Assembly (NCBI RefSeq): GCF_029229925.1
Contig: NZ_CP107254.1
Span: 310,001 to 374,000 of the forward strand
From: Halorhabdus sp. BNX81
GTDB lineage: Archaea; Halobacteriota; Halobacteria; Halobacteriales; Haloarculaceae
Direction of reading: 5' to 3'
Length of the DNA: 64,000 nt
Positions 1 through 8,852 of this stretch are shown piece by piece. Made by a program: the position numbers and the translations under genes. The first letter of the stretch is position 1. Each line of letters starts with the position of its first letter. The notes below the pieces were generated by a model that worked only from the letters and a program-made list of their open reading frames with translations, was not told the DNA's origin and made no database searches.

Positions 1-968
1 TCATCGAGGTCGGTGTGCCCGGCCTCCTGGTCGCGGTGGCGGTTGCAGCGGTCATCCGGCCGATCCTGATCTTCGTCTCGACGGTTGGCGGCCGGTTCAC
101 GTTTGGCGAGCGGGCGTTCATGAGTTTCGTCGGCCCACGGGGGATCATTCCGGCCTCCGTCGCGACGCTGTTCGCCATCGAACTGCAGGCACAGGGCATG
201 GCTGCGGAGGCCAACGTCCTCATCGGGACCGTCTTTCTGGTCATCCTCACCACGGCAGTCGTCGAGGGCGGCCTGGCGCGCTACGTTGCACAATACTTGG
301 ACGTGATACCAATGCGAGTCATCATCGTGGGCGGCGGCCGAGTCGGCCGCGCGCTCGCCGACCGATTAGAAGCCCGTGGAGAGAACGTCGTCATCATCGA
401 AGACGACGAAACACAGGTCGAAGAAATCCGTAATGACGGCTTCACCGCGATCATCGGCGACGGAACGGATACCGACGTCTTACGGGAGTCCGGGGCGAAC
501 AACGCCAAGACAGTCGTCGCCGCGACTGGCGATGACGACACCAACCTGCTGGTCGCCCAGCTTGCAAGCACCAACTTCGAAATCGAAGACGTCATCGCCC
601 GGGCGAACAACCCCGACAACGTCGAGGCCTTCAAGGACCTGGGCGTCCGGACGATCTCCTCGTCGCTGGCGATCGCATGGGCGATCGACAACCAGATCGA
701 GCGCCCGGCGATCGCCCACTGGATGACGGACGTCGACCGCGTCGGCGACGTCCAGGAAGTCGAGGTGACCAGCGAGGATCTGATCGGCCGGACGCTCCGT
801 GAGGTCGGGCCGGAACTTCCAGACTCGTGTCTGATCGCGCTCGTCAACCGTGACGGCGAGACGATCGTACCGAACGCGGAGTTTACGATCCAGGCCGGCG
901 ACAAGGTGACGCTGCTGGGCGAGAGCGACGCGGTCCGGGAAGGCATGGCGTTCTGTCATCCGGAATGA
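1..968 (+). CDS. CPA-type cation/proton antiporter with C-terminal RCK (TrkA) domains, 5' truncated
   Basis: The reading frame is open from the window edge, so only the last 321 residues are visible. The first ~90 are membrane segments of a monovalent cation/proton antiporter, including the GPRGI motif typical of the NhaP/CPA1 transporters. A Rossmann RCK_N domain follows (VIIVGGGRVGRALADRL, then an acidic IIEDDE at the end of strand 2 and a GDGTDTDVL segment), then an RCK_C domain ending in QAGDKVTLLGE. RCK domains bind nucleotides and gate K+ or Na+ transport, so this is probably a nucleotide-regulated K+(Na+)/H+ antiporter in the cytoplasmic membrane. The ion cannot be read from sequence. 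The N-terminal membrane helices lie outside the window. Confidence 0.88.
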   Translation, partial: IEVGVPGLLVAVAVAAVIRPILIFVSTVGGRFTFGERAFMSFVGPRGIIPASVATLFAIELQAQGMAAEANVLIGTVFLVILTTAVVEGGLARYVAQYLDVIPMRVIIVGGGRVGRALADRLEARGENVVIIEDDETQVEEIRNDGFTAIIGDGTDTDVLRESGANNAKTVVAATGDDDTNLLVAQLASTNFEIEDVIARANNPDNVEAFKDLGVRTISSSLAIAWAIDNQIERPAIAHWMTDVDRVGDVQEVEVTSEDLIGRTLREVGPELPDSCLIALVNRDGETIVPNAEFTIQAGDKVTLLGESDAVREGMAFCHPE

Positions 969-1012
969 GGAAGGTACCGCTCCGAACCCGGCGACTGCCG
1001 TGACCAACCACA

Positions 1013-2044
1013 ATGGCTTCCGGTGTCCTCATCGACGTGGCGGTTATTCTCCTGACGTCGAGTGCGATCTGGCTCGGGAGCGGCTGGCTCGAAGGGGCCA
1101 GCGAACGACTGGCGACGCATTACGGACTCCCGCAGGTGGTCCAGGGGGCCGTGATCGCCGCCGTCGGATCGAGTATGCCCGAACTCGCGACCGTCGTGGT
1201 CGCCGGACTGGCTGGCTCGCTCGCACTCGGTGTCGGCGGGATCGTCGGGTCGGCGATCTTCAACGTCCTCGTCATCCCCGCGCTCGCCGGGCTCTTGACC
1301 GACGAGCCGATCGAGTCCAACCGGACGCTCGTCTACAAGGAGGCCCAGTTTTACATGCTCGCCGTCTCGGTCCTGCTGATCACGTTCGCGCTGGGGGTCA
1401 TCTACTATCCCGTCGACGGTGTCGCGCTGTCGGGGACGATCATCCGGCCGCTTGCACTCCTTCCACTCGGACTGTATGGGCTGTACGTCTTCATCCAGTA
1501 CCAGGACACCGCCGATCACCGGGCAAGCACGGTCCCGCCAGCGGATGGCGATGCTATCGAACCGGGTCGACAGTGGGGCTTGCTTGCAGCCGGGCTGGTC
1601 GTGATCGTCGTTGCCGTCCACTTCCTCGTGGAGTCGGTGTCCGCCCTCGGCGAAACCTTCGGCGTTCCCGCGTTTATGTTGGGTGTGACGATCATCGCCG
1701 CCGCGACCAGTTTGCCGGATGCGCTGGTGAGTGTCCGCGCCGCTCGGGAGGACCGTGGGGTGACGTCGCTGGCGAACGTCCTCGGCTCGAACACGTTCGA
1801 TCTGCTGGTGGCGATTCCAGTCGGTGTTCTCATCGTCGGTGACGCGGCGATCGACTTCGCGATGGCCGTCCCGATGTTCGGCGTGCTCACGGCAGCGACG
1901 ATCGCGCTCTTCACTGCGCTTCGGACGGACCTTTGGCTGTCCGATCAGGAGGCGTTTGGCCTCCTTGTTCTCTATGGAGTGTTCGTCGGCTGGGTCGTGC
2001 TCGAAACCGTCGGCGTCGCGGTCGATCTGCTGCCGAACGCGTAG
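1013..2044 (+). CDS. CaCA-family Na+/Ca2+ exchanger-like antiporter
   Basis: The 343-residue integral membrane protein has about ten hydrophobic segments. Two inverted alpha-repeats are visible: GSSMPELATVVVA with GSAIFNVLVIPAL in the first half, and AATSLPDALVSVRAA with GSNTFDLLVAIPV in the second. These carry the acidic residues that bind Ca2+ and Na+ in the CaCA superfamily (YrbG/CaxA-like). It likely exports Ca2+ in exchange for Na+ or H+. It starts 44 bases after the antiporter gene, so the two may be co-transcribed as an ion-homeostasis pair. The ATG at 1013 directly precedes the first membrane helix. Confidence 0.88.
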   Translation: MASGVLIDVAVILLTSSAIWLGSGWLEGASERLATHYGLPQVVQGAVIAAVGSSMPELATVVVAGLAGSLALGVGGIVGSAIFNVLVIPALAGLLTDEPIESNRTLVYKEAQFYMLAVSVLLITFALGVIYYPVDGVALSGTIIRPLALLPLGLYGLYVFIQYQDTADHRASTVPPADGDAIEPGRQWGLLAAGLVVIVVAVHFLVESVSALGETFGVPAFMLGVTIIAAATSLPDALVSVRAAREDRGVTSLANVLGSNTFDLLVAIPVGVLIVGDAAIDFAMAVPMFGVLTAATIALFTALRTDLWLSDQEAFGLLVLYGVFVGWVVLETVGVAVDLLPNA

Positions 2045-2544
2045 CTCTCAGCAGCATTGCCATCCCAGTGCTTGCCCTTGGGACCAACGCTGTAACGTGC
2101 CCAGCCTCGACCGCGCTGTGGGCAAGCCATTGTGTCTCTGGACGTCCGTGATGGACGTGATATATGAAATAGGAATGATATACACGTGGTAGCTGTTGGC
2201 GTCTTGAATTCGCGAACTGCCTCGACGACCGCTGAAACGGCTGTTATCACGTCCGATACCGTTCATCTGCTAATCACGATGCCGGACAGCGCCGAAATCC
2301 GCCAGTAGCAACCTTCTGATATATAACTGTCAGAATCGCTAGTGTGGGTGTTCACGTGCCTTCCCATATTATGTCCGATCTTCAATTTATATCTGGTGTA
2401 TCTCTATCTTCAACTGGGTTCTACTCTAATTATCATTTGTTTATTTGTTTTTTCCTCTGTTGAATATACGTATGGGAATTTAAGTGTGCGTAGCGTTTGT
2501 AAGTATCCGAGAAGCGGTTGCCGGACACAACATAGAAACGAACC
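2045..2544. other. 500-bp intergenic region with AT-rich promoter segment
   Basis: I see no gene here. The segment from about 2330 to 2490 is much more AT-rich than its surroundings and contains several T-runs on the + strand, which would suit termination of the exchanger transcript. A TATA-like GAATTTAAG near 2475 lies about 70 bases before the TasA-like start. The candidate ORFs across this region are short and have non-haloarchaeal composition. Confidence 0.5.
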
Positions 2545-3084
2545 ATGATGGATTTCGATATCACACTCACGAGACGGCGCGTACTGGCAAGCATACTCGT
2601 CATCGGACTCGCTGCGGCGGCGGCCGGTGTCGGGACGTTTGCGTTGTTCAACGATGAAGCGGCTTCGAACAATAACATCGCTGCCGGAAACCTGGAACTT
2701 GACTCAGTTAGCGGGAGTTTCAATGTTAGTGGTCTCTACCCCACACAAAGTACGGATCAATCGATTACGACGACGTATACGGCCGGGGTCCCGGCCGACT
2801 TGAGTCTCGAAGTGGATGTCACTGATGACTCCTCCTTCTCGGACCAACTCGACGTCGAATCGGCGGACTTGCTCGTCAATGGCACGTCAGTCGGGAGTTT
2901 CAGCGGGGGATCCACCCTGTCGCAATTGGCGGGAAGCTACGATGACGTCGCGACCCTGTCAAGCGGCGAGGACGTTCCTGTCACTTTGAATGCAAACCTG
3001 ACACTCGGTCGGGATACTGACAACAGCTTTCAGGGTGACGACGTCGACATCACAGTGACGTTCAACGCCACCCAACAGACGTAA
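2545..3084 (+). CDS. TasA/CalY-like secreted protein with SipW-type signal peptide
   Basis: This 179-residue exported protein begins with TRRR followed by a long hydrophobic helix and a GTFALFNDEA segment, then NNNIAAGNLELD. That is the pattern of SipW-cognate signal peptides found in TasA and camelysin (CalY), the Bacillus biofilm-fibre proteins. The mature part is Ser/Thr/Asp-rich and predicted beta-strand. A dedicated signal peptidase gene follows after 59 bases, which strongly suggests an enzyme-substrate pair. By analogy it may form surface fibres or matrix. That role is inferred, and sequence identity to Bacillus TasA is probably low outside the signal region. Confidence 0.75.
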   Translation: MMDFDITLTRRRVLASILVIGLAAAAAGVGTFALFNDEAASNNNIAAGNLELDSVSGSFNVSGLYPTQSTDQSITTTYTAGVPADLSLEVDVTDDSSFSDQLDVESADLLVNGTSVGSFSGGSTLSQLAGSYDDVATLSSGEDVPVTLNANLTLGRDTDNSFQGDDVDITVTFNATQQT

Positions 3085-3143
3085 CGTCCCCACATTCGCC
3101 CCGCTGGCGGCTGAGTGGTACGTGATTCAGCAAAGACGCATTG

Positions 3144-3686
3144 ATGCATCCAGCAGACATCGACCGCCGACAACTCGGGACCATCGCGGTAGTCGTTGCT
3201 TTCCTGCTCGTCTTCGGCGCCGTTTTCGTGACGACGGTCCCACAGCTTGCGGGCGCGGATCACAGCTACGTCGTCCTCTCCGACAGCATGTCGCCGAGTA
3301 TCGACGCCGGATCGGTCGTTTTTGTCAGTGAAGTTCCCACGGATTCCATTGAGGAAGGGAACGTCATAACCTACGTCGCCTCGGAGAACGCCGATGGGAC
3401 GACGCGGATCACCCATCGGGTCGTCGATGTCGAAACAGCGGACGGGAACCGACAGTTCCGCACGAAGGGCGACGCCAACGACGAACCAGATGGGCAACTC
3501 GTCGCCGCCTCGGCTGTCATCGGGACCGTCCAGTTTCACATCCCCTTGCTCGGGTATGTACTCAACTTCGCCAGTTCGACCACGGGAGTGATCGCACTCG
3601 TCATCGTCCCGGCGGTTCTGCTGGGAGTCTCGGAAGCGTGGTCGCTGTACGTAGACGCCAGCAACGGGGGGGACGAGCGGTCGTGA
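3144..3686 (+). CDS. SipW/archaeal-type signal peptidase I (S26B)
   Basis: The 180-residue membrane protein has an N-terminal membrane anchor, then SDSMSPSI, which holds the catalytic serine, then RITHRVV, in which His replaces the bacterial Lys general base, and a conserved GDAND box. It ends in a second hydrophobic segment. The Ser-His arrangement is characteristic of the eukaryotic/archaeal and SipW class of signal peptidase I. It sits between two genes whose products carry SipW-like signal regions, so it is probably their dedicated processing enzyme. The ATG at 3144 is preferred to the TTG one codon upstream. Confidence 0.85.
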   Translation: MHPADIDRRQLGTIAVVVAFLLVFGAVFVTTVPQLAGADHSYVVLSDSMSPSIDAGSVVFVSEVPTDSIEEGNVITYVASENADGTTRITHRVVDVETADGNRQFRTKGDANDEPDGQLVAASAVIGTVQFHIPLLGYVLNFASSTTGVIALVIVPAVLLGVSEAWSLYVDASNGGDERS

Positions 3687-4600
3687 ATCCACGAAAAGCT
3701 CTCGTCGTCGCGGTGATCGTCGGTCTGTTCGTCGCCGGCAGCGGATTCACTGCCGGCGCGACGACCTATGGGGTATTTTCCGACGCAGACACGGGCACTG
3801 GATCGATACAGGCGGCCGCATCCTTCGACGTGCCGGGTGATGGTCCCTGTGTGGACACGAACGGAAACGGTGAGTGTAACCCGGGAGACGCTCCGGTCGA
3901 CCCGGATGAGCTGAGGACCTTCGACAACGCAAGTGCCGACCTGGTGATTCCGGCGAGCGTCGGAGATATCTCCACGAAGAAAGCCGACATATCGATCACG
4001 GCGAATACTATCACTTCCGAGGTAGATCTGACGACGAAAAACGCCAGGATCGACTTGCACGCTGGTGGTGGTGGCATCGATCTGGCCGGCACGAACCTGA
4101 CACGGAACGGTGGCAACGGTGCCATCACTCTTCACTCGGCGGGCCCAGTGACGCTGTCGAATGCCGGGGTCAGCACGAAGGGGACTGTGGCTGTCTCGGC
4201 GGATGCCGGACTCGACCTCGACGGGATCAATATTGACACGAACAAGGAAATCACGCTCCGTGCGAGGACGATCTCGGCACACAATGCGGTATTGACCAGT
4301 AAAACTCGAGATATCGTCCTGGGAGCGACGAGGATGGGTGGTGGTGCGTTGACTGCGTCCGGGGCGGCCATCACTGTCGAAGGTGGGAACGGACAGGTCA
4401 CACTCGAATCTGTCGGGAATATGTCCCTCGACGAGGCGACGATCACAACAGCGAACCGCCAGCCGACGGCCAACTTGACCAGCAGCGAGGCGATACTCGA
4501 CGTAACAGCGACAGAGATTCTTGGGAAATACACCACCATCGCGTACACGCCCGCGAACGTCACTATCGAGCCACCGGACAGCGAATCTGTGGTCGGGTAG
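3683..4600 (+). CDS. Exported beta-repeat (FHA-like) protein with SipW-like signal region
   Basis: The GTG at 3683 overlaps the signal peptidase stop codon, giving tight translational coupling. The product is 305 residues. A hydrophobic N-terminus leads into TTYGVFSDADTGTGSIQAA, the same F-x-D signature as the upstream TasA-like protein. A DTNGNGECNPGD segment follows, resembling a Ca2+-binding EF-hand/dockerin loop. The rest is a series of short strand-forming repeats alternating Thr, Val, Ile, Gly and Asn, as in right-handed beta-helix adhesins. It is likely a cell-surface or matrix component processed by the adjacent peptidase. I do not recognise a specific family. Confidence 0.7.
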   Translation: MNPRKALVVAVIVGLFVAGSGFTAGATTYGVFSDADTGTGSIQAAASFDVPGDGPCVDTNGNGECNPGDAPVDPDELRTFDNASADLVIPASVGDISTKKADISITANTITSEVDLTTKNARIDLHAGGGGIDLAGTNLTRNGGNGAITLHSAGPVTLSNAGVSTKGTVAVSADAGLDLDGINIDTNKEITLRARTISAHNAVLTSKTRDIVLGATRMGGGALTASGAAITVEGGNGQVTLESVGNMSLDEATITTANRQPTANLTSSEAILDVTATEILGKYTTIAYTPANVTIEPPDSESVVG

Positions 4601-4679
4601 TGACTCCCGACGGGATCTAGGTCTCGCTATTGATATTTGAGCCGCCACCGATTAGTGACTGCCGTCCGATCGAACTGGT

Positions 4680-5045
4680 ATGGCAACGGCCCGCCCGGAG
4701 TGGCTCCACCTCGAGGGCTCGCCCTTCGACGAGGAGCGCTTCCGGAACGTGTGGTTGCTCGCGCTTGGGACCTACGGCGTCGGCGATATCGTCACGACAA
4801 TCACGATTGCCTACTTCAGCCGAGTTCACGTCGAGTCGAACCCGCTCGTCAACCTCGCGATCGATCTCTTTGGCGGCGGTGGGTTTCTCGCGCTGAAGTT
4901 GCTCGTCCTGTATGCCTGTCTCGGCATCAGCATCTGGGCCGGTCGCCTCGAAGACGATTATCTTCTGTTTTACGGCCCGCCGATTTTCCTGGCGATCGTC
5001 GGTACCGTAATCACCGGCATCAACCTCGGGTTGCTGTTTTCCTGA
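4680..5045 (+). CDS. Small haloarchaeal membrane protein of unknown function
   Basis: This 121-residue protein has an acidic N-terminus (residues 1-22) and about three or four hydrophobic segments. The first of these carries GTYGVGDIVTTITIAYFS, and the SRVHVESNPLVN loop comes next. It lacks catalytic motifs I can identify. Small orphan membrane proteins of this shape are common in haloarchaea. A TATA-like TTGATATTTGAG lies about 45 bases upstream. It is monocistronic, facing the convergent MATE gene. Confidence 0.65.
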   Translation: MATARPEWLHLEGSPFDEERFRNVWLLALGTYGVGDIVTTITIAYFSRVHVESNPLVNLAIDLFGGGGFLALKLLVLYACLGISIWAGRLEDDYLLFYGPPIFLAIVGTVITGINLGLLFS

Positions 5046-5069
5046 AGGCGGACGTATCGAGTCAGTAAC

Positions 5070-6674
5070 TCACGAGATCGTCTTGTCGGCGTCAATAGCG
5101 GGGTCTTCGATGTAGCGATCCTTCCAGGTCCCCCGGAGGAACCAGGCGACGCCGACGACTGCGCCGACGATGTTACCAAGCGCCATGCCGACCCAGACGC
5201 CGGTTGCGCCCCACTCGAAGAGAAACACCAGAATGTAAACGCTCCCGACGCGGCCGAACCAAAGCGTCAGGATCGAGATGACCATCGCCGTCCGGGTGTT
5301 TCCGGCTCCCCGGAACGCCCCGAGAATCACCTGCGTGACGCCGATGAACGCGAACTCCACCGAGCGAATCCGGACGTACTCGACGCCGTTTGCGATCGTC
5401 GCGGGCGCGTCAGGCACGTCACCCATGAACGCGGCCACGATGGGTTCGGTGAAGGCGACGGCGACGATGGCGACGACCGCCATCACGCCCGCGCCGGTCC
5501 CGGCAGCCAGCCAGGTCGCCCGCGAGGCACGGTCGGCCCGACCGGCGCCGAGATTCTGGCCGACCATCGTGTCGATCGCCCGGCCCAACCCCATCGCCGG
5601 CAGGAAGACCAGCGAGATGAGCCGGTTGCCCAGGCCGTAGGCGGCCACGACCGGCGGCGTGAACGTGACGATCATCGCCGTCAGGGTAATCATCGCCAGC
5701 GCGCTGGTCGACTGCTCGACCATGCTTGGCGTCCCAAGCCGAATGATGTCCTCGATGACCTCGAAGTCAGGACGCAAGTGCTCGAACGTGACGGCGGGGC
5801 CGATTCCCGTGCCGAACAACAGCCAGAGGCCGATTCCCGTGCCGACGCCACGCGAGAGGATGGTCGCCAGTGCTGCCCCCTCGATGCCGAGGCCGGTGAA
5901 GCCGGTCGCGGCGTGTAACGACGTTTCCAGTCCGCCGAGGCTGAGCCATTCGAACAGGGGGTTGCCGGCGAACCCGAAGATGAAGAAGGGATCGAGGAAG
6001 ACGTTCAGCCCGACGGAGACGACCATCACGAACATCGGCGTTCGCGTGTCGCCGTAGCCCCGCATCAGCGCCGAGAAGATGAAAAACCCGAACATCAGCG
6101 GAATCCCCATGAAGATGACTTCCATGTAATCGGCTGCCAACGGGATGATAGACGCCGAAGTCTCGGGATCGCTCGGGAGGAGTTCGAGCGCAGGCCGGGT
6201 GTAGAAGTACCCGACGATGCCGATCACGACCGACAACAATCCGACGAACGAGACGGTCTGGCCCGTTACCAGGCCGGCCGAGCGATCGCCTTTCGCGCCG
6301 GTGTACTGGGCGACCAGAATCGCTCCTGCGGTGGTAAAGCCACCGGCGACGGCGATCAGCAGGAAGATCAACGGGAACGCGAGGCTGATCGCGCCGACGG
6401 CATCCGTCGAGAGCCGGCCGAGCCACAGTGTGTCGGCGATGTTGTAGGTGACCTGCAACAGCTGGATGACGACGATCGGCCAGGCCAGCCCGATCAGCGG
6501 CCGGATCAGATCCCCTTCAGTGATGGAGTCGGCCACCTCGTCCCCGTCGCCCGAGTTTGCGTCCGGTTCGGTGCCGTCTGATTCTGTCCTCTCTGTGGCC
6601 GAGGGCGGCGGGCCAGTCCCATCGTCGTTCGACGGACCCGACTCGTCGCTGGGCGGGCGATCGTTCACTGCCAT
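5070..6674 (-). CDS. MATE-family multidrug/sodium antiporter
   Basis: The 534-residue protein starts with a ~65-residue acidic, low-complexity cytoplasmic extension, followed by twelve hydrophobic segments arranged as two MatE repeats. Typical features are WPIVVIQLLQVTYNIADT at the start of repeat 1 and the APATIANGVEYVRIRS region before the last helices. MATE proteins export organic cations or metabolites using Na+ or H+ gradients. The ATG at 6674 is chosen over one seven codons upstream. It is divergent from cofH with about 127 bases between. Confidence 0.9.
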   Translation of the reverse strand: MAVNDRPPSDESGPSNDDGTGPPPSATERTESDGTEPDANSGDGDEVADSITEGDLIRPLIGLAWPIVVIQLLQVTYNIADTLWLGRLSTDAVGAISLAFPLIFLLIAVAGGFTTAGAILVAQYTGAKGDRSAGLVTGQTVSFVGLLSVVIGIVGYFYTRPALELLPSDPETSASIIPLAADYMEVIFMGIPLMFGFFIFSALMRGYGDTRTPMFVMVVSVGLNVFLDPFFIFGFAGNPLFEWLSLGGLETSLHAATGFTGLGIEGAALATILSRGVGTGIGLWLLFGTGIGPAVTFEHLRPDFEVIEDIIRLGTPSMVEQSTSALAMITLTAMIVTFTPPVVAAYGLGNRLISLVFLPAMGLGRAIDTMVGQNLGAGRADRASRATWLAAGTGAGVMAVVAIVAVAFTEPIVAAFMGDVPDAPATIANGVEYVRIRSVEFAFIGVTQVILGAFRGAGNTRTAMVISILTLWFGRVGSVYILVFLFEWGATGVWVGMALGNIVGAVVGVAWFLRGTWKDRYIEDPAIDADKTIS

Positions 6675-6801
6675 TTCAGAGGCTCGTGCGGTCAATCAAC
6701 GTTGTGATCCCGGGGCAATACAGAGGAAAGAGCGTCTTCGACGCCGGCCACGTTCGACGCGAACAGTGCCATTATGTCACTTGACGCCCGGTGTGGTAAC
6801 G

Positions 6802-8157
6802 ATGGCCGCTTTCGAACCGGGGACGAACGTCCCCCGGGACGAGTTCGAGTTCGCGAACCAGCCGACCAGCGTGCAGTCTTTCGAGAATGCCCTGGCGAAG
6901 GCCCGTGACGGGTCGCGACTGCGCGTTGCGGACGCAATCGAGTTACTGACGACCGGCAGCGAGTCGCCGGGGATCGACCGCGAGCGCAAGGAGGCCGTGC
7001 TCGAAGCCGCCGATCGCCGCCGGGCCGCGGTCGTCGGCGAGGAGGTCACTGTCGTCGCCAACCTCAACAACAACGTCACGACCGCCTGCGATACGGGGTG
7101 TCTGTTCTGTAACTTCAAGGACAGTGCCGAGCAGTTCCGGGCCGACCGCCCCGACGATCATCCCGGATTTACCAAGACGCCCGCCGAGTCCCGCGAGATC
7201 GTCGCCGAGGCCGTCGAGCGCGGGATTTACGAGGTAACCTCCGTCTCGGGGTTGCACCCCGCCTTCGCCTTGGACGAGGAGCACCGCGAGCTGCTGGAGG
7301 CCGTCGATCCCGCGGACCGGGGGACGGTGAACTACCGCCCGCCAGACGCCTACACAACCGACCCCGGCACGTACGTCGAGCAGATCGAGGCGATGTCCGT
7401 CGGCGGCGTTCACGTCCACTCGATGACGCCCGAGGAGGCCGCCCACGCCCGTCGGGGCACCGACTGGGACTACCATGAGGTCTATCGTCGTCTCCAGAAC
7501 GCCGGGCTCGACAGCGTCCCGGGTACCGCCGCGGAGATTCTCGTCGACGAAGTCCGGGACGTGATCTGTCCGGCGAAGATCGATACCGGCGAGTGGCTCG
7601 CGGCGATGGAGGCCGCAGCCGACGTGGGCCTGGATATCACCTCAACGATCATGTACGGCCACGTCGAGAACGAGGCCCATCGGGCGCTGCACCTGAAACG
7701 GGTCCGTGATCTTCAGGATCGGACTGGCGCGATCACCGAGTTCGTTCCGCTGTCCTTTGTCCACCCGAACACGCCGCTGGCGGAGAACGGGATGGTCGAC
7801 AGCGGGGCCACCCGAGCGGAGGACGAACTCATGATTGCCGTTTCGCGACTCTTTCTCGACAACGTCGAGCACATCCAGTCGTCGTGGGTCAAGTACGGCG
7901 ACGAGTTCGGGCTGAAACTGCTGTCCTGTGGCGCGGACGACTTCATGGGGACGATCCTCTCCGAGGAGATCACCGCCCGCGCTGGCGGGGACTTCGGCCA
8001 GTATCGCTCGTTCGCGGATTACGACGAACTCATCCGGTCGGTCGGTCGCCGGCCCGTCGAACGCTCGACTGACTATCGCCAGCGCGAACCGATACGTGGC
8101 GAGCCGCCCGGCCCGCGACTCGGGCCTAAAGCTGACGGGACGCCGCTGATCGAGTGA
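6802..8157 (+). CDS. cofH: FO synthase subunit 2 (CofH), radical SAM
   Basis: CofH joins 5-amino-6-(D-ribitylamino)uracil with tyrosine in the first half of FO chromophore synthesis, in the coenzyme F420 pathway. The 451-residue protein has the radical SAM cluster motif C96-DTG-C100-LF-C103 preceded by NLNNNVTTA, typical of CofH. The SGLHPAF and HVHSMTPEE segments match the TIM-barrel core. The ATG at 6802 is used because the open frame continuing upstream has non-coding composition and overlaps the MATE gene. Its partner cofG and the later pathway gene cofC lie within 6 kb. Confidence 0.93.
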   Translation: MAAFEPGTNVPRDEFEFANQPTSVQSFENALAKARDGSRLRVADAIELLTTGSESPGIDRERKEAVLEAADRRRAAVVGEEVTVVANLNNNVTTACDTGCLFCNFKDSAEQFRADRPDDHPGFTKTPAESREIVAEAVERGIYEVTSVSGLHPAFALDEEHRELLEAVDPADRGTVNYRPPDAYTTDPGTYVEQIEAMSVGGVHVHSMTPEEAAHARRGTDWDYHEVYRRLQNAGLDSVPGTAAEILVDEVRDVICPAKIDTGEWLAAMEAAADVGLDITSTIMYGHVENEAHRALHLKRVRDLQDRTGAITEFVPLSFVHPNTPLAENGMVDSGATRAEDELMIAVSRLFLDNVEHIQSSWVKYGDEFGLKLLSCGADDFMGTILSEEITARAGGDFGQYRSFADYDELIRSVGRRPVERSTDYRQREPIRGEPPGPRLGPKADGTPLIE

Positions 8158-8198
8158 TCCCCGTCGTGGCCGCACTCGGCAAGCGGTGTGGGTACCCC

Positions 8199-8624
8199 TC
8201 AGAGCTGTGGCAATTCACTCGAACACTCCCCACAATACGCATAGGACGTGTCGTTTTTCGCCCCACACTCCGGGCAGCGGGCGTACAATTCGCCGTCTTC
8301 GTAGACCGTGGGCGGTTCGCGGTCGGCTTCGCGGTCGCCTCCGGGGAAGCCCCCACGGGATCGATCTGGCTGTGTCCCCCACGGCGAGGCGGCGGGCAAC
8401 GTGTTTCGCCAGCCGCTCTGCCAACTGGCCGCGCCGCCGGCAGCGAACAGCACGACGCTGCCGGCGACGAGCGCGATGTCCCCGGTCGTGAGGTTCGCAA
8501 GCGACCCCTCCGGCGGGGCGAGAAACGGCCCGACGCCCCCGAGGACGAAGAGGGTGATACCCGCCATGTAACAGCCGAGGGCGAGCGCCTGCCAGGCCAG
8601 TGCCGATCGGAGTGACTCGCGCAT
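8199..8624 (-). CDS. Membrane protein with C-terminal zinc ribbon
   Basis: The 141-residue protein has two hydrophobic helices in the first ~75 residues, a basic/glycine linker, and a terminal zinc ribbon (CPECGAKN then YCGECSSEL). Zinc-ribbon membrane proteins of this layout are frequent in haloarchaea and generally uncharacterised. The start at 8624 places the first helix near the N-terminus. No enzymatic motif is visible. It converges on cofH. Confidence 0.7.
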   Translation of the reverse strand: MRESLRSALAWQALALGCYMAGITLFVLGGVGPFLAPPEGSLANLTTGDIALVAGSVVLFAAGGAASWQSGWRNTLPAASPWGTQPDRSRGGFPGGDREADREPPTVYEDGELYARCPECGAKNDTSYAYCGECSSELPQL

Positions 8625-8852
8625 GGTCGTCCTACGGGCTGAGCCAGTATCAAAGTGGCCGTCAGACCGCTCCTCGCGAGGCGAGCACCGCACGATACGG
8701 CTCGCCGGCCACCTCCTCGGCGCGGATGGCATCCGGATCAGTCACTCTCGCCACTCTGTATCCACGTAACCCTGTCCAATCTCGGAACTCGACCAAGCCC
8801 AACGGAGCCGTGTTTGTTCGTGACGGATCGTTTGCTCGCTTTGCCTTCCGTT

